Positions 1-10,034 are shown, counted from the first letter of the stretch. The stretch: DNA of 47,675 nucleotides from Thiohalomonas denitrificans (GCF_016841685.1 NZ_JAENYR010000022.1:1-47675); one strand, 5' to 3'. Notes: generated by a model from the letters alone, not told the origin. Made by a program: numbers and translations.

Positions 1-8
1 AAATGGAT

Positions 9-52
9 CCCCGCCTGCGCGGGGATGACGGTTCGCCTGCGCGGGGATGACG
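9..52. repeat. Short REP-like direct repeat with hairpin
   Basis: A 19-bp unit reading CGCCTGCGCGGGGATGACG occurs twice, at 12-30 and 34-52. The first copy is preceded by CCC, so that CCCCGC (9-14) pairs with GCGGGG (19-24) around a 4-nt loop. Two copies with a 3-bp spacer look like an intergenic palindromic repeat rather than a CRISPR array. The array may extend beyond the left edge of the window. Confidence 0.6.
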
Positions 53-561
53 AATATCCTATGCCGCGCACGATCAATCGGGGCGAACAGTTACGAATTA
101 TCACCGCAAAGCCGCTACGCCTGCAAAGACCATTGTTGGCCCAAAGCTGGTCCCCTCCATTCAAAGTAGAAAATGTCTCTTTGACCGGTTAAATGAAGGA
201 ACGGTGTGGACAGAGGGGATTTGTACGTTGAGTCATCGCCTGTGCCGCGGCGTTTTATGCGGGGGCTCCGCTAACCTGCAAATCCGATGGTAGACCCCCG
301 GTTTCCCGGTTTTCGGGCGGATGCCAACAGGTACAACCGTTTCCTCACCAGCTTTCTAGCCGATTTCACCCGTCGCTTTGCGATCAATCCAAAGCACCCT
401 CAAGACGCTCACCGGGCGGTGCACCAGAGCCCCGAGCAACTCAATCGGATCCTGTGCCTGCACCATGCCCGGGAAGCCCACAAAGACATTATGTCCAGGG
501 ATGGACAATATGCTGCGAGGACAAGGGAGGTCCAGGAGCCGCGATGTCCAGGGATGGATTG
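53..561. other. Gene-poor repeat-containing stretch
   Basis: I find no convincing gene here. Positions about 103-128 carry degenerate GCAAAG-type units like those of the 9-nt hairpin family found elsewhere in the window. Positions 491-558 hold the two GGGA-loop hairpins listed separately. Plus-strand reading frames in 287-850 run into and across the minus-strand membrane/TPR gene and look like chance frames. A 36-codon minus-strand frame at 356-466 has no supporting signal. Confidence 0.5.
491..558. repeat. Paired GGGA-loop hairpin repeats
   Basis: The 15-mer ATGTCCAGGGATGGA occurs at 491-505 and 544-558. At 492-507 it extends into a perfect hairpin, with TGTCCA and TGGACA around the loop GGGA. 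The second copy keeps only four stem pairs. The same CAGGGATG core with different stem sequence recurs inside the MITE-like element at 32780-33042, which suggests a structured repeat family rather than chance. Confidence 0.6.
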
Positions 562-1125
562 TCAGCGACCGGCGACAATCCGTCGGGACAGCTCACCAAC
601 AAGCCTGCTGATTTGCGGATGTGTCGAAAGCGCAGCGGCCATCTTTCCGTGTGTAGCAGCTTCATCCGGCTGACCATTTTGAAAAGCGGTCTCCGCCAGA
701 AGGCACTGGACCAACGCCCTATCATTCTCTGTCTTGAGCGACCCGGCAGCCGCCACCAGCAAGTGCACCCGGGCGGCTGCATAGCGACCATCAGCAGCAT
801 CTACCGCGCCACGCAGCCAATGGTAATAGCTGCGACTCACCGGCGACAGTAAGTTGGACCAGCGAATCTGGTTCACCTCCTGCCGTACGACTTCGATTCG
901 CCCCTCCCGAAATGCACGGAATGCACTCCAGACGCCTGCATTGCGAAAGAAATCCCACACCAAGTAGATCGCCCCCAAAGTGAGTGGCCATATCCAGACG
1001 ATGCCTCGGGCCATCATGTAAATCGCCACCAACAGACCAGCGAGTCCCATGGTCAGCCGGAGATATGGATCCAGCAGGTCGGGAAGTCGCCGGAACGCAT
1101 GAACAGGATGTCGGATTCCTGGCAT
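562..1125 (-). CDS. Hypothetical membrane protein with TPR-like C-terminal half
   Basis: A 187-residue protein whose family I do not recognise by name. Residues about 24-44 and 46-62 are two hydrophobic helices, so the N-terminus is probably anchored in the inner membrane. The rest is alpha-helical and alanine-rich, with TPR-like spacing: a YYHWLRGAVDAADGRYAAA stretch, then LVQCLLAETAFQNGQPDEAA. This suggests a cytoplasmic or periplasmic protein-interaction domain. The ATG start at 1123-1125 has an AGGG Shine-Dalgarno about 6 nt upstream. It lies just beyond the pnp terminator and on the same strand, so it is probably transcribed separately from pnp. No catalytic motif is visible. Existence is fairly secure; function is unknown. 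Confidence 0.72.
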   Translation of the reverse strand: MPGIRHPVHAFRRLPDLLDPYLRLTMGLAGLLVAIYMMARGIVWIWPLTLGAIYLVWDFFRNAGVWSAFRAFREGRIEVVRQEVNQIRWSNLLSPVSRSYYHWLRGAVDAADGRYAAARVHLLVAAAGSLKTENDRALVQCLLAETAFQNGQPDEAATHGKMAAALSTHPQISRLVGELSRRIVAGR

Positions 1126-1214
1126 TTCGTACCCTACCCGGCTATCACACCAGCGAAACTTGTGTCGCCGGATGCCGTGAATTCATGGAAATCGGGAGAA
1201 TGCAATTCAAACAC

Positions 1215-1242
1215 AAAAAAGGGACCGAAACGGTCCCTTTTT
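1215..1242 (-). terminator. Rho-independent terminator after pnp
   Basis: The stem GGGACCG (1221-1227) pairs with CGGTCCC (1231-1237) around AAA. It is flanked by six A and five T on the plus strand, so it could work in both directions. It lies 18 bp beyond the pnp stop codon and closes the rimP-to-pnp operon. Confidence 0.85.
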
Positions 1243-1259
1243 ACTTGAAGCGCGGCACC

Positions 1260-3353
1260 TTAGTCTTCGGGACCAATGGCTTTCATACTGAGGCGGATTC
1301 GGCCCTGTTTATCGATCTCCAGGACCTTCACCTTGACCAGATCCCCCTCGTTGAGCTTGTCAGAGACTTTCTCCACCCGCTCATCGGAAATCTGGGAGAT
1401 GTGCACCAGACCGTCCTTACCGGGAAGGATGGTCACGAAGGCGCCAAAGTCCATCAGTTTGGCCACCCGGCCCTCGTATACCGTTCCTACTTCGACATCA
1501 GCGGTTAGCTGATCAATACGGGAACGTGCCTCCTGTCCAGCAGCGTTGTCGATCGACGCGATCTTGATGGTGCCATCATCGCTTATGTCGATACTGGTAC
1601 CGGTCTCTTCCGTGATCTGGCGAATCGTGGCGCCGCCTTTCCCGATCACATCACGAATCCGCTCCGGATTGATCTTGAAGGTGATGTAACGCGGTGCATA
1701 TTCCGACATCTCTTCGCGCGGGGTGGCAATGGCGGCACTCATCTTCTCCAGGATATGGAGTCGGGCACCCTTGGCCTGCTCCAGGGCAATCTCCATGATC
1801 TCGCGAGTAATGCCCTCAATCTTGATATCCATCTGTAGCGCGGTGATGCCATCCGCGGAGCCGGCCACCTTGAAGTCCATGTCGCCGAGGTGATCCTCGT
1901 CACCCATGATATCGGTCAGAACCGCAAACTGGTCTTGCTCTTTGATGAGGCCCATGGCCACACCGGCCACCGGCGCTTTCATCGGCACGCCGGCATCCAT
2001 CAGGGCGAGTGAAGAGCCGCAGACGCTGGCCATGGAGCTGGAGCCATTGGATTCGGTGATCTCCGAAACCACCCGTACGGAATACGGGAAGCCGTCAAAG
2101 TCGGGCATCATCGCCTGAACACCGCGTTTGGCAAGGCGACCGTGACCAATCTCACGCCGTTTAGGACTACCGACAAAGCCGGTCTCCCCCACGCAGTACG
2201 GCGGGAAGTTGTAATGGAACATGAACGGTTCTTTACGCTCACCTTCGATGGCATCGATTACCTGCGCATCGCGAGCGGTACCCAGCGTCGTGACAACCAG
2301 CGCCTGGGTTTCGCCGCGGGTAAACAGGGCAGAGCCGTGGGTACGTGGCAGCACGCCGACTTCAACATCGATAGCCCGAACTGTCTTGGTGTCCCGACCG
2401 TCGATACGCGGCTCACCGGTCAGAATACGGCTACGGACGACCTGCTTCTCCAGTTTGGAGACCGCCTTGGCGATATCGCCGGCTTCCCAGCTGTTCTCAG
2501 CTTCGGGACTGGCCAGCTTCTCGATGATGTCGCTGCGAATCGCACTCAGGCGATCGTAACGATCGAGCTTTTCCTTGATCTGATAAGCGTCATTGATAGC
2601 GGATTGGCCGGCTTCTTCGACTGCCATCTTGAGGGCGCTATCTTCCTTCTGTGCCTGCCAGTCCCATTTCGGGCTACCCGCTTCAGCGACCAATTCATTG
2701 ATGGTCTTGATCACCGTCTGCATCTGTTCGTGGCCGTAAAGCACAGCACCCAACATCTGCTCTTCGGTCAAACCGTTGGCTTCGGACTCCACCATCAGCA
2801 CGGCAGACCCGGTTCCGGCCACCACCAGGTTCAGGTCCAAATCAGGCAGACTGGACAGACTCGGATTGAGCAGGTATTCGCCATCCTTGAAGCCCACGCG
2901 GGCGCCGCCAATCGGGCCGTTGAACGGCGCAGGGGACAGGGCCAATGCGGCCGAGGCTCCGATCATGGCGGGGATATCGGGATCAATTTCCGGGTCAAGG
3001 GAAATGACGGTAGCGATAACCTGAACTTCGTTTTTAAACCCATCGGGGAACAGCGGGCGAAGGGGACGATCGATAAGGCGGGAGGTGAGCGTCTCTTTCT
3101 CGGTCGGCCGGCCTTCACGGCGGAAGAACCCACCGGGGATTTTACCCGCAGCGTAGGTTCTTTCCTGGTAATTGACCGTCAACGGAAAAAAGTCCCGACC
3201 TTCGATCGCTTCCTTGATGGCAACCGCGGTGACCAGCACCACGGTATCCCCCATACTGCACTTCACAGCCCCGGAAGCCTGGCGGGCAATGGCTCCGGTC
3301 TCAAGAGTTACCGTATGGTCGCCGTATTGAAACTGTTTCTTGATGGGCGTCAC
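1260..3353 (-). CDS. pnp: Polyribonucleotide nucleotidyltransferase (PNPase)
   Basis: A 3'-to-5' phosphorolytic exoribonuclease that degrades mRNA with inorganic phosphate; in gammaproteobacteria it is a degradosome subunit. At 697 residues it has the full family length. The order is two RNase PH-like domains separated by a helical domain, then a KH domain with the [12 protein letters not shown] motif near residue 565, then a C-terminal S1 domain ([20 protein letters not shown]) ending near residue 690. The start is GTG at 3351-3353, preceded by AGGAAG about 6 nt upstream. The [11 protein letters not shown] opening matches family N-termini. It is the last gene of the operon, 34 bp after rpsO, the classical rpsO-pnp pair, and a strong terminator follows. 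Family knowledge says pnp mRNA is autoregulated after RNase III cleavage of its leader; I did not find an obvious long leader hairpin in the short gap. Confidence 0.98.
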   Translation of the reverse strand: MTPIKKQFQYGDHTVTLETGAIARQASGAVKCSMGDTVVLVTAVAIKEAIEGRDFFPLTVNYQERTYAAGKIPGGFFRREGRPTEKETLTSRLIDRPLRPLFPDGFKNEVQVIATVISLDPEIDPDIPAMIGASAALALSPAPFNGPIGGARVGFKDGEYLLNPSLSSLPDLDLNLVVAGTGSAVLMVESEANGLTEEQMLGAVLYGHEQMQTVIKTINELVAEAGSPKWDWQAQKEDSALKMAVEEAGQSAINDAYQIKEKLDRYDRLSAIRSDIIEKLASPEAENSWEAGDIAKAVSKLEKQVVRSRILTGEPRIDGRDTKTVRAIDVEVGVLPRTHGSALFTRGETQALVVTTLGTARDAQVIDAIEGERKEPFMFHYNFPPYCVGETGFVGSPKRREIGHGRLAKRGVQAMMPDFDGFPYSVRVVSEITESNGSSSMASVCGSSLALMDAGVPMKAPVAGVAMGLIKEQDQFAVLTDIMGDEDHLGDMDFKVAGSADGITALQMDIKIEGITREIMEIALEQAKGARLHILEKMSAAIATPREEMSEYAPRYITFKINPERIRDVIGKGGATIRQITEETGTSIDISDDGTIKIASIDNAAGQEARSRIDQLTADVEVGTVYEGRVAKLMDFGAFVTILPGKDGLVHISQISDERVEKVSDKLNEGDLVKVKVLEIDKQGRIRLSMKAIGPED

Positions 3354-3387
3354 TGTTACTTCCTTTATGGGCCTTGAGCGGGTGTGC

Positions 3388-3657
3388 TTACTTGCGCAGT
3401 CCGAGACGGCTAAGGACCGTACGGTAGCGCTCGAGATCTTTTCGCTTGAGATAATCCAGCAGCTTGCGACGCTGACTCACCATCCGCAGCAGACCACGAC
3501 GGGAGTGATGGTCGTGAATATGCTCTTTGAAGTGGCCCGACAGCTGCTCAATATTGGCAGACAGGAGGGCGATCTGCACCTCGGGCGAACCGGTGTCGCT
3601 GCCGGCCTTACCGTACTCACTGACGATCGCGGCTTTCTGCTCGTTGTTCAGGGACAT
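3388..3657 (-). CDS. rpsO: 30S ribosomal protein S15
   Basis: The small-subunit primary-binding protein that binds 16S rRNA at the central-domain three-way junction and helps make bridge B4. It has 89 residues, the normal length. The motif [29 protein letters not shown] is the conserved RNA-binding core. The ATG start has AGGAG about 12 nt upstream, rather far. A plausible promoter lies at 3694-3723. The 248-bp leader between truB and rpsO would leave room for translational autoregulation, known in other bacteria, but I do not see the specific pseudoknot. Confidence 0.98.
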   Translation of the reverse strand: MSLNNEQKAAIVSEYGKAGSDTGSPEVQIALLSANIEQLSGHFKEHIHDHHSRRGLLRMVSQRRKLLDYLKRKDLERYRTVLSRLGLRK

Positions 3658-3693
3658 CGCTGTAAACTGCTCCTAGCTGGTTGTCAAACGTAC

Positions 3694-3723
3694 ATTGTAA
3701 CCGCCAATCCGCTCTTTGAACAA
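3694..3723 (-). promoter_or_regulatory. Candidate sigma70 promoter for rpsO-pnp
   Basis: On the minus strand, TTGTTC and TACAAT are separated by 18 bp. The -10 matches five of six consensus bases; the -35 matches only three. It lies about 37 bp upstream of the rpsO ATG, a sensible place for an internal operon promoter. Confidence 0.45.
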
Positions 3724-3905
3724 GGAATTCGGGTCCGTGCCGGCCGGGCACAATTTCAAGTGGCGCCACGGCGGGCAAGCACCTGAGAGGTCAAATGAAC
3801 TAACATGCGCGCGGCGTTGAGCAGGTGAAGACAGGGTTGTCCTGCTTCGGCTGAGTGCTTTGGGCCTGCAAATAGCCGGAAATGCCACTCCAGGGAAAAT
3901 TGCGG

Positions 3906-4826
3906 TCAACTGCCCCTGACAAGCCGTTTCGGGGCGATCCGACCATCATCCAGCACGCGGCCGACGCCCAGAAACTCCTGTTCCGGACCAAACAACCGCA
4001 CCCATCCACCGGTTGGCGCCTGCGGCACGAGAACAGGCTGTCCCTGGCGCACATAAAAAGTGCTGGTATCGGTCAGCGCTACTGCCGGCCACCCGGAGAG
4101 CGCCTCCTCCATGGGCAGCAATACGTCATCCAGGCGCCCGAGCCCCTGCGCTGCCCTTTCCTCCAGTGCCTCCATGGTGACCATCCCCTCTTCGGTGAAG
4201 GGGCCGACAGCGGTGCGGCGCAGTTGAGATAGATGGGCGCCACAATTTAGCGCTTCGCCGATATCTTCAGCCAGCGTGCGGATGTAGGTGCCTTTGGAGC
4301 AATGGACATAAATCTCCAGCTCATCGCCTTCCAGCCGCAGCATCCGCAGTTCATAGATATGAACCGAACGGGGCTCCCGCTCCACCTCGATCCCCTGGTG
4401 TGCAAGCTTGTACAGCGGCTGTCCCTGGCGCTTGATGGCCGAATGCATGGGCGGAATCTGCTGAATGGCTCCACGAAGACTCTCCAGAACCTCCTCCACC
4501 CGCGCCATCGTCACGCCATCGGTGGGACGGCGCTCGAAGACCTCTGCCTCGGCATCACCACTGGCAGTACGTTCGCCGAGCTTACACACCCCTACATAAA
4601 TCTTGTCGGAATCCAGCAGGAAAGCGGAGAGTTTGGTCGCTTCCCCGAAGCAGACGGGCAGCAGCCCACTGGCGAGCGGATCCAGATTGCCGGTATGGCC
4701 CGCTTTCTCGGCCTTGTACAGGCGCTTTACCTCCTGAAGCGCGGCATTGGATGTCAATCCGACCGGCTTGTCGAGGAGGAGGATACCGCTGATCTTGCGG
4801 CCCCTGCGTTTTTGTCGACGTGCCAC
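3906..4826 (-). CDS. truB: tRNA pseudouridine(55) synthase TruB
   Basis: Converts U55 in the T-loop of all elongator tRNAs to pseudouridine in the cytoplasm. The catalytic aspartate is Asp49 in HTGNLDPLASG; KISGILLLDKPVGLTSN at the N-terminus and SKGTYIRTLAEDIG further on are family signatures, and a C-terminal PUA-like region follows. I place the start at GTG 4824-4826, giving 306 residues, with AGGG about 6 nt upstream. The upstream in-frame ATG at 4875-4877 would add 17 residues, but that segment lies inside a Rho-independent terminator hairpin and is not family-like. The gene follows rbfA, in the usual order. Confidence 0.95.
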   Translation of the reverse strand: MARRQKRRGRKISGILLLDKPVGLTSNAALQEVKRLYKAEKAGHTGNLDPLASGLLPVCFGEATKLSAFLLDSDKIYVGVCKLGERTASGDAEAEVFERRPTDGVTMARVEEVLESLRGAIQQIPPMHSAIKRQGQPLYKLAHQGIEVEREPRSVHIYELRMLRLEGDELEIYVHCSKGTYIRTLAEDIGEALNCGAHLSQLRRTAVGPFTEEGMVTMEALEERAAQGLGRLDDVLLPMEEALSGWPAVALTDTSTFYVRQGQPVLVPQAPTGGWVRLFGPEQEFLGVGRVLDDGRIAPKRLVRGS

Positions 4827-4838
4827 TTTCTGCCCTAT

Positions 4839-4875
4839 AAAAAACAATGGCGCTGCCGGACGAACCGGCAGCGCC
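4839..4875 (-). terminator. Rho-independent terminator between rbfA and truB
   Basis: An 11-bp perfect stem, GGCGCTGCCGG with CCGGCAGCGCC, around a 5-nt loop. On the minus strand it is followed within a few bases by a run of six T. It sits 16 bp beyond the rbfA stop and before the truB start, so it may reduce read-through from the rimP-infB part of the operon into truB-rpsO-pnp. Confidence 0.85.
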
Positions 4876-4891
4876 ATGCGTTGGATGGTAA

Positions 4892-5269
4892 TTATTCGTC
4901 CCGGTCCCGCCTTTCCCGATCCCGGCGCACCGCTTCGTCAATCAACGAACTGAGTCGGCTCCCTTCCTGAATCGAGGTATCGAGCACGAATCGCAGGCGT
5001 GGCACCGTGCGGGTACTCATCCGCCGCCCGAGCTCGCGACGGAGAAAACCCGCCGCATGTGTCAGTGCCTGCAGGCTCTGCTCCGCATCGCCCTGTTGGT
5101 CCAGTAACGAAACAAACACCTTGGCGTGCTCCAGATCGCGCGATACCTCGACGCCCGAAATAGTAACAAAGCCGACCCGCGGATCGTTGAGCTCACGCTG
5201 GATCAGCTCTGCCAGGTCCCGCTGCATCTGCTCGCCGACCCGACGTGCACGACTGTATTCCTTCGCCAC
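4892..5269 (-). CDS. rbfA: 30S ribosome-binding factor RbfA
   Basis: A KH-fold late-stage 30S maturation factor acting near the 5' end of 16S rRNA. It has 125 residues and starts MAKEYSRARRVGEQMQRDLAELIQ, the family opening. It continues with LNDPRVGFVTISGVEVSRDL and ends in an acidic/basic tail (RRDRERRDRDE). The start is GTG at 5267-5269 with a modest AGGT upstream. It follows infB by 30 bp and is followed directly by a strong terminator. The gene order infB-rbfA-truB is standard. Confidence 0.97.
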   Translation of the reverse strand: MAKEYSRARRVGEQMQRDLAELIQRELNDPRVGFVTISGVEVSRDLEHAKVFVSLLDQQGDAEQSLQALTHAAGFLRRELGRRMSTRTVPRLRFVLDTSIQEGSRLSSLIDEAVRRDRERRDRDE

Positions 5270-5299
5270 GCTGTTTACCTGTGCTCGGGAGCGGTACCG

Positions 5300-7849
5300 C
5301 TAGAGCTTACGCTCAACCTGGACCCGTTCGTAGACTTCGATCTGGTCGCCCGCCTTGACGTCATTGTAATTCTTTACGCCAATACCGCATTCCAGACCCG
5401 ATTTGACTTCGTTCACGTCATCTTTATAACGCCGCAGCGATTCCAGCTCACCTTCGTAAACAACGACATTCTCACGCAGGACACGAATCGGACTATGGCG
5501 TTTGACTACCCCGTCCACGACCATGCAGCCGGCCACCTGCCCCAGCTTCGGCGAACGGAAAACCTCCCGAACCTCGGCCAGCCCGATGATCTGCTCCTTG
5601 AACTCCGGTGCCAGCATGCCCGTCATCGCCCGCTTCACTTCGTCGATGAGGTCATAAATGACGCTGTAGTAATGCAGATCGACGTCCTGCTCTTCGATAA
5701 GACGTTTGGCCGCCGTATCGGCACGCACATTGAAGCCGATGACAATGGCGTTAGAGGCAACCGCCAGGTTGACATCCGACTCGTTGATGCCCCCGACGCC
5801 GCTGGCGACGATCTTGACCCGGACTTCGTCCGTGGAAAGTTTCTCCAGTGCATCGCTGATCGCACCTACCGAACCTTGGACATCCGCCTTCAAGAGGATG
5901 TTGAGGGTACTGACCTTTCCCTCTTTCATGTCGGCGAACATATTGTCCAGCTTCGCCTGCTGCTGACGGGCGAGCTTGACGTCACGGTATCTCCCCTGAC
6001 GGAAATTCGCCACTTCGCGGGCTTTGCGCTCGTCCGGTACCACCAGCGCTTCGTCACCGGCGACCGGCGTACCCGACAGGCCCAGGATCTCCACCGGGAT
6101 GGAGGGTCCCGCTTCGGTGACCGGCGCTCCGGCCTCATTCAGCATTGCCCGAACTCGGCCATATTCGTGGCCGGCCAGAACGATATCGCCCTTGCGAAGG
6201 GTCCCGCTCTGGACCAGTATCGTAGCCACCGGACCGCGGCCCTTATCGAGACGGGACTCGACCACAATGCCCTTGGCCGGCCCATCGGCTACCGCTTTCA
6301 GTTCAAGCAGTTCCGCCTGCAGAAGAACGGCATCCAGCAGGTTATCAATACCCTGTCCGGTCTTGGCCGAGACCGGCACGAACATCACATCACCACCCCA
6401 CTCTTCCGGAATGACCTCTAGCTGCACGAGTTCCTGTTTAACGCGCTCGGGGTCGGCCGCCTCTTTGTCAATCTTGTTGACCGCAACGACGATAGGCACT
6501 CCGGCTGCCCGTGCATGCTGCACCGCCTCCTTGGTCTGGGGCATGACGCCGTCGTCGGCTGCCACCACCAGAATCACGATATCGGTGACCTGGGCACCGC
6601 GTGCACGCATGGATGTGAATGCTGCGTGCCCCGGTGTATCGAGGAAGGAGACCATCCCGCGGTCGGTTTCCACGTGGTATGCCCCGATATGCTGGGTAAT
6701 GCCCCCCGCCTCGCCGGCGGCGACACGAGTACGTCGAATGTGGTCAAGCAGCGATGTTTTACCGTGATCGACATGACCCATGATGGTAACCACCGGCGCA
6801 CGGTCGACGGCCTCGCCCGACACTTCGGCCTGGGCAAGCACCTCTTCTTCGAGGGCATTTTCCTTGAGCATGACGGGCCTGTGGCCCATCTCCTCGACCA
6901 CGATGGAGGCCGTATCCTGATCAATCACCTGATTAATGGTGACCATCGTACCCATCTTCATCATGGTCTTGATGACTTCGGCCGCTTTCACGGCCATTCG
7001 GTCTGCCAGTTCACCCACCGTGATCGTTTCGGGGAGATTGACCTCCCGAACTACCGGCGCTGTGGGCTTCTCGAAGCCATGCCGGGTGCTGGTGACGATC
7101 GGTTTCTTACCTTTTTTCTTGCGACGGCCGGACTTATCGGCAGAGACGTGCAGTTTTCCAACTTCTGCTTCATCCCGACGCGCAGGTCCTTTGCGTTTTT
7201 TGGGTTTTCCCCGTTCCGGCTTCGTCTCTTTCCCGGTCTCGCGACGCGGCGCCTGCGCGACCTGCTCTTCCGCCTTGCGGCGGGCCTCGGCGTCGGCCTT
7301 CTCTTTTTCGGCCGATTCACGCTGCTTTCGGAGGGCCTCTTCTTCGGCCTGTTTTTTCTCTTCTTCCTTGCGACGCACTTCCTCTTCGGCGTGTTTCTTC
7401 TCTTCCTCGGCCTTTCGGATCGCCTCCTCTTCGGCCCGGCGAACCGCATCCTCGGCAATCTCTTTCTCGAGCCGTTCGGCCACTTCCTGGTCGAGCTTCT
7501 TGTTCTCTTCGGCCGCTACCACGCTGCGCTTGACATAGGTGCGTTTCTTACGCACCTCCACGGTCACCGTCTTGCCTTTGGTGCCGGCGGATTTCTGTCG
7601 AAGTTCGCTGGTGGAACGCCGTTTGAGCGTCACCTTCCGTGGTGTCGCATCCTCTTCTTCATTTGCCTTCGCCGGTACGGTGGTCCCGTGCCTGCCGCGC
7701 AGGTAGTCCAGCAGCCGGACCTTGTCATCATCACCGATGAGCGCGTCGCCGCCATCGGCGGAAACCCCCGCATCAGCCAATTGACTCAGCAGGCGCTCGA
7801 ACGGGATCCCGATCGTCTCGGCAAACTGTTTGACGGTAACCTCTGCCAT
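5300..7849 (-). CDS. infB: Translation initiation factor IF-2
   Basis: The GTPase that brings fMet-tRNA to the 30S subunit and promotes subunit joining. It has 849 residues from ATG 7847-7849, preceded by AGGAG about 10 nt upstream. A GTG two codons earlier overlaps the nusA stop and is an alternative. The order is an N-terminal IF2 domain ([13 protein letters not shown]), a long charged coiled-coil at about 115-200 (repeated [12 protein letters not shown]), a second N-domain ([16 protein letters not shown]), then the G domain. G1 is GHVDHGKT at 358-365, G3 DTPGHAAF, G4 NKID. Domains II-IV follow. The coiled-coil linker is long, as in gammaproteobacterial IF-2. It lies immediately after nusA and feeds rbfA, matching the conserved operon. 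Confidence 0.98.
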   Translation of the reverse strand: MAEVTVKQFAETIGIPFERLLSQLADAGVSADGGDALIGDDDKVRLLDYLRGRHGTTVPAKANEEEDATPRKVTLKRRSTSELRQKSAGTKGKTVTVEVRKKRTYVKRSVVAAEENKKLDQEVAERLEKEIAEDAVRRAEEEAIRKAEEEKKHAEEEVRRKEEEKKQAEEEALRKQRESAEKEKADAEARRKAEEQVAQAPRRETGKETKPERGKPKKRKGPARRDEAEVGKLHVSADKSGRRKKKGKKPIVTSTRHGFEKPTAPVVREVNLPETITVGELADRMAVKAAEVIKTMMKMGTMVTINQVIDQDTASIVVEEMGHRPVMLKENALEEEVLAQAEVSGEAVDRAPVVTIMGHVDHGKTSLLDHIRRTRVAAGEAGGITQHIGAYHVETDRGMVSFLDTPGHAAFTSMRARGAQVTDIVILVVAADDGVMPQTKEAVQHARAAGVPIVVAVNKIDKEAADPERVKQELVQLEVIPEEWGGDVMFVPVSAKTGQGIDNLLDAVLLQAELLELKAVADGPAKGIVVESRLDKGRGPVATILVQSGTLRKGDIVLAGHEYGRVRAMLNEAGAPVTEAGPSIPVEILGLSGTPVAGDEALVVPDERKAREVANFRQGRYRDVKLARQQQAKLDNMFADMKEGKVSTLNILLKADVQGSVGAISDALEKLSTDEVRVKIVASGVGGINESDVNLAVASNAIVIGFNVRADTAAKRLIEEQDVDLHYYSVIYDLIDEVKRAMTGMLAPEFKEQIIGLAEVREVFRSPKLGQVAGCMVVDGVVKRHSPIRVLRENVVVYEGELESLRRYKDDVNEVKSGLECGIGVKNYNDVKAGDQIEVYERVQVERKL

Positions 7850-7854
7850 GTACA

Positions 7855-9369
7855 CTACTCTCCTGCTTCGTCTGACTGGTCACTTTCGAACCAGGGCTTA
7901 CGCGCTTCCATAATGAGTTTGGCGGCACGCTCTTCATCCATTCCTTCGATATCCATCAAATCGTCAACGGCGAGTTCTGCCAGGTCGTCCATCGATTTGA
8001 TATCGCGGCCAGCCAGGATTTCCAAAAGTTCCGCGTCCATGCCCTCCATGCTTGCCAAAGTCTGAACCGTGCCGGTGTCGCTGCGTTCCTCGTTGCTGAT
8101 CTCTCGGGTCAGCAGGACATCCTTGGCGCGGGAGCGGAGTTCATTGACGATGTCTTCATCGAACTCTTCGATTTCAAGCATTTCGACCACCGGAACATAG
8201 GCGACCTCTTCGATGCTCGAAAAGCCTTCCTGAGCGAGGATGGTGCCGACTTCCTCGTCGACATTGAGTTCGTCGGTGAATAACCGGATAAGGGATTCGG
8301 CTTCGGCTTCGCTTTTTTCCTCGGCCTGCTCCTCGGTCATGACATTGAGTTCCCAGCCCGTCAGTTCCGATGCAAGCCGTACATTCTGCCCATTGCGGCC
8401 GATTGCCTGCGACAGCTGATCCTCGCTTACCGCAAGATCCATGCTGTGCGAGTCTTCATCCACTACAATGGAGATCACCTCGGCCGGTGACATTGCATTT
8501 ATGACAAACTGTGCCGCATTTTCGTTCCATAAAACGATATCAACCCGCTCACCGTTAATCTCGTTAGTTACGGATTGTACACGCGACCCGCGCATTCCCA
8601 CACAGGCTCCCACCGGGTCGATACGCGAGTCGTTGGAGTGGACAGCAATTTTTGCACGCAATCCGGGATCACGGGCTGCGGCCTTGATATCGATCAGCCC
8701 TTCGCCCACCTCTGGGACTTCAAGCTTGAACAGCTCAATGAGGAACTCGGGTATGGTACGGCTCACGAAAAGCTGAGGTCCCCGAGGCTCGGCGCGCACA
8801 TCATAAAGATAACCACGGATCCGATCGCCGGGCCGAACCGGTTCCCGGGGGATGACGTGTTCGCGGGGCACCACCGCTTCGATATTGTTGCCGAGGTCGA
8901 GGATGATGCTGCCGCGTTCCAGTCGCTTGACGATACCGTTGATCAGTTCGCCCTTGCGATCGGTATACTGCTCAACGACACGGGCACGCTCTGCCTCCCG
9001 GACCTTCTGGACGATGACCTGCTTGGCGGTCTGCGCCGCGATGCGGCCAAAGGAGACGGACTCGATTTCCTCTTCGACGAAATCCCCCGGCTGAACACCC
9101 TCTTCGTACTCGCGCGCAGCCCCCAGCGTGATCTCCCGTCCGGGATGCTCAAGCTGCTGGACCTCACTGTCGTCCATCACTTCCCAGCGACGGAACGTTT
9201 CATAGTCACCGGTTTCACGGTCGATAGCGACACGGATGTCCACATCACCGCCATGGCGCTTTTTGGTCGCGGTGGCAAGTGCAGCCTCAATGGCTTCAAA
9301 AATGATTTCCTTATCGACGCCCTTTTCGTTGGAAACCGCGTCTACAACCAGAAGGATTTCTTTGTTCAT
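7855..9369 (-). CDS. nusA: Transcription termination/antitermination factor NusA
   Basis: Binds RNA polymerase and nascent RNA, modulating pausing, intrinsic termination and antitermination. It has 504 residues. The order is an N-terminal RNAP-binding domain ([18 protein letters not shown]), an S1 domain ([20 protein letters not shown]), two KH domains ([14 protein letters not shown] and [17 protein letters not shown]), and two C-terminal acidic repeats (about 365-430 and 435-500, rich in Asp/Glu with [10 protein letters not shown] near the end). The duplicated C-terminal repeat is the gammaproteobacterial form. The stop TAG overlaps the upstream alternative GTG of infB, implying translational coupling. 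Confidence 0.98.
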   Translation of the reverse strand: MNKEILLVVDAVSNEKGVDKEIIFEAIEAALATATKKRHGGDVDIRVAIDRETGDYETFRRWEVMDDSEVQQLEHPGREITLGAAREYEEGVQPGDFVEEEIESVSFGRIAAQTAKQVIVQKVREAERARVVEQYTDRKGELINGIVKRLERGSIILDLGNNIEAVVPREHVIPREPVRPGDRIRGYLYDVRAEPRGPQLFVSRTIPEFLIELFKLEVPEVGEGLIDIKAAARDPGLRAKIAVHSNDSRIDPVGACVGMRGSRVQSVTNEINGERVDIVLWNENAAQFVINAMSPAEVISIVVDEDSHSMDLAVSEDQLSQAIGRNGQNVRLASELTGWELNVMTEEQAEEKSEAEAESLIRLFTDELNVDEEVGTILAQEGFSSIEEVAYVPVVEMLEIEEFDEDIVNELRSRAKDVLLTREISNEERSDTGTVQTLASMEGMDAELLEILAGRDIKSMDDLAELAVDDLMDIEGMDEERAAKLIMEARKPWFESDQSDEAGE

Positions 9370-9431
9370 ATCCAGCCTTTACTTGCCTAAAACCGGATCC
9401 CGTGGGGCCGCATCGCGACGGCGCGATGCGC

Positions 9432-9887
9432 CTACCACTCGGGGACCAATTGCGCTTTTTCAATATCCTGCAGGGCAAATAGCCATTCCCTGTCTTCGCT
9501 TTCAAGGGTGACTTCGGTGCCGTTGATGCCGATCAGATGTCCCTTGAAGTTACGACGCCCCTCCAGCGGAACCTTGAGCTTTAACTTGACCCGGTTTCCG
9601 GCGAAGCGTTCGTAGTCTTTCGCCTTGAAGAGCGGCCGATCTGCGCCCGGAGAGGACACTTCCAGGGTGTACTGGCCCCGGATTGGATCTTCTACATCCA
9701 GAACCGCACTGATCTGGCGACTCACCCGTGCACAGTCGTCAACGGTTATCCCGTCTTCGCTGTCTATGTATACCCGCAAGAGCGAATGCAGGCCCTGCGC
9801 CAGATACTCGACGCCGACCAACTCATATCCTAATACTGCCACCGACGGCTCCAGGAGCTCGTCGAGGCGCTGACTCATCTGGTCCAT
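9432..9887 (-). CDS. rimP: Ribosome maturation factor RimP
   Basis: A 30S maturation factor needed early in assembly of the central pseudoknot and protein S12 region. It has 151 residues from ATG 9885-9887, which fits family length. The core contains VELVGVEYL-type sequence (LGYELVGVEYLAQ), DDCARVSRQISAVLDVEDPI and YTLEVSSPGADRPL, the hallmark motifs. The longer frame starting at 9935 would add 16 residues encoded inside a palindrome and is unlikely. GGGG lies about 7 nt upstream of the chosen ATG. It is the first protein gene of the nusA-infB operon, 62 bp before nusA. Confidence 0.96.
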   Translation of the reverse strand: MDQMSQRLDELLEPSVAVLGYELVGVEYLAQGLHSLLRVYIDSEDGITVDDCARVSRQISAVLDVEDPIRGQYTLEVSSPGADRPLFKAKDYERFAGNRVKLKLKVPLEGRRNFKGHLIGINGTEVTLESEDREWLFALQDIEKAQLVPEW

Positions 9888-9924
9888 TGCGACCCCGGAA
9901 ACAAAAAATGGGCACTGGGCCGGA

Positions 9925-9965
9925 CCTTTACCCATAAAGGACCTTCAGCCCCTTATGGGTAAAGG
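9925..9965. repeat. 13-bp perfect inverted repeat upstream of rimP
   Basis: CCTTTACCCATAA (9925-9937) is exactly inverted at 9953-9965, with a 15-bp interior that partly extends the stem. It lies 38 bp before the rimP start, in the leader between the tRNA-fMet terminator and rimP. It could be an RNA hairpin or an operator. No T-tract follows directly, so it does not look like a classical terminator. Confidence 0.7.
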
Positions 9966-9978
9966 CCAAGCCTTGGCC
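9964..9978. repeat. GGCCAA hairpin
   Basis: GGCCAA (9964-9969) pairs with TTGGCC (9973-9978) around GCC. The same stem with a 6-nt loop occurs at 40343-40360, also intergenic, which suggests a small REP-like motif. Confidence 0.5.
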
Positions 9979-10034
9979 CATAATCCAAGCGGCGGGGACT
10001 CCTCCCCCGACGACCGACCCCATGAGCCGGTTAC

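Noticed and set aside
9-52. Possible CRISPR array at the left edge
   Set aside because: There are only two 19-bp copies with a 3-bp spacer; CRISPR spacers are about 30 bp.
356-466. A 36-codon minus-strand frame upstream of the TPR-like gene
   Set aside because: No Shine-Dalgarno, no recognised family, and it lies in repeat-rich DNA; not enough to call a gene.
2142-3377. A 411-codon plus-strand open frame opposite pnp
   Set aside because: It is antisense to PNPase with intact domains; the translated sequence has low-complexity His/Gly/Arg composition typical of shadow frames.
5126-8065. Long plus-strand frames (431 and 516 codons) opposite infB and nusA
   Set aside because: They mirror the coiled-coil and G domain of IF-2; Phe/Leu/Arg-rich runs reflect the reverse complement of Glu/Ala/Lys codons.
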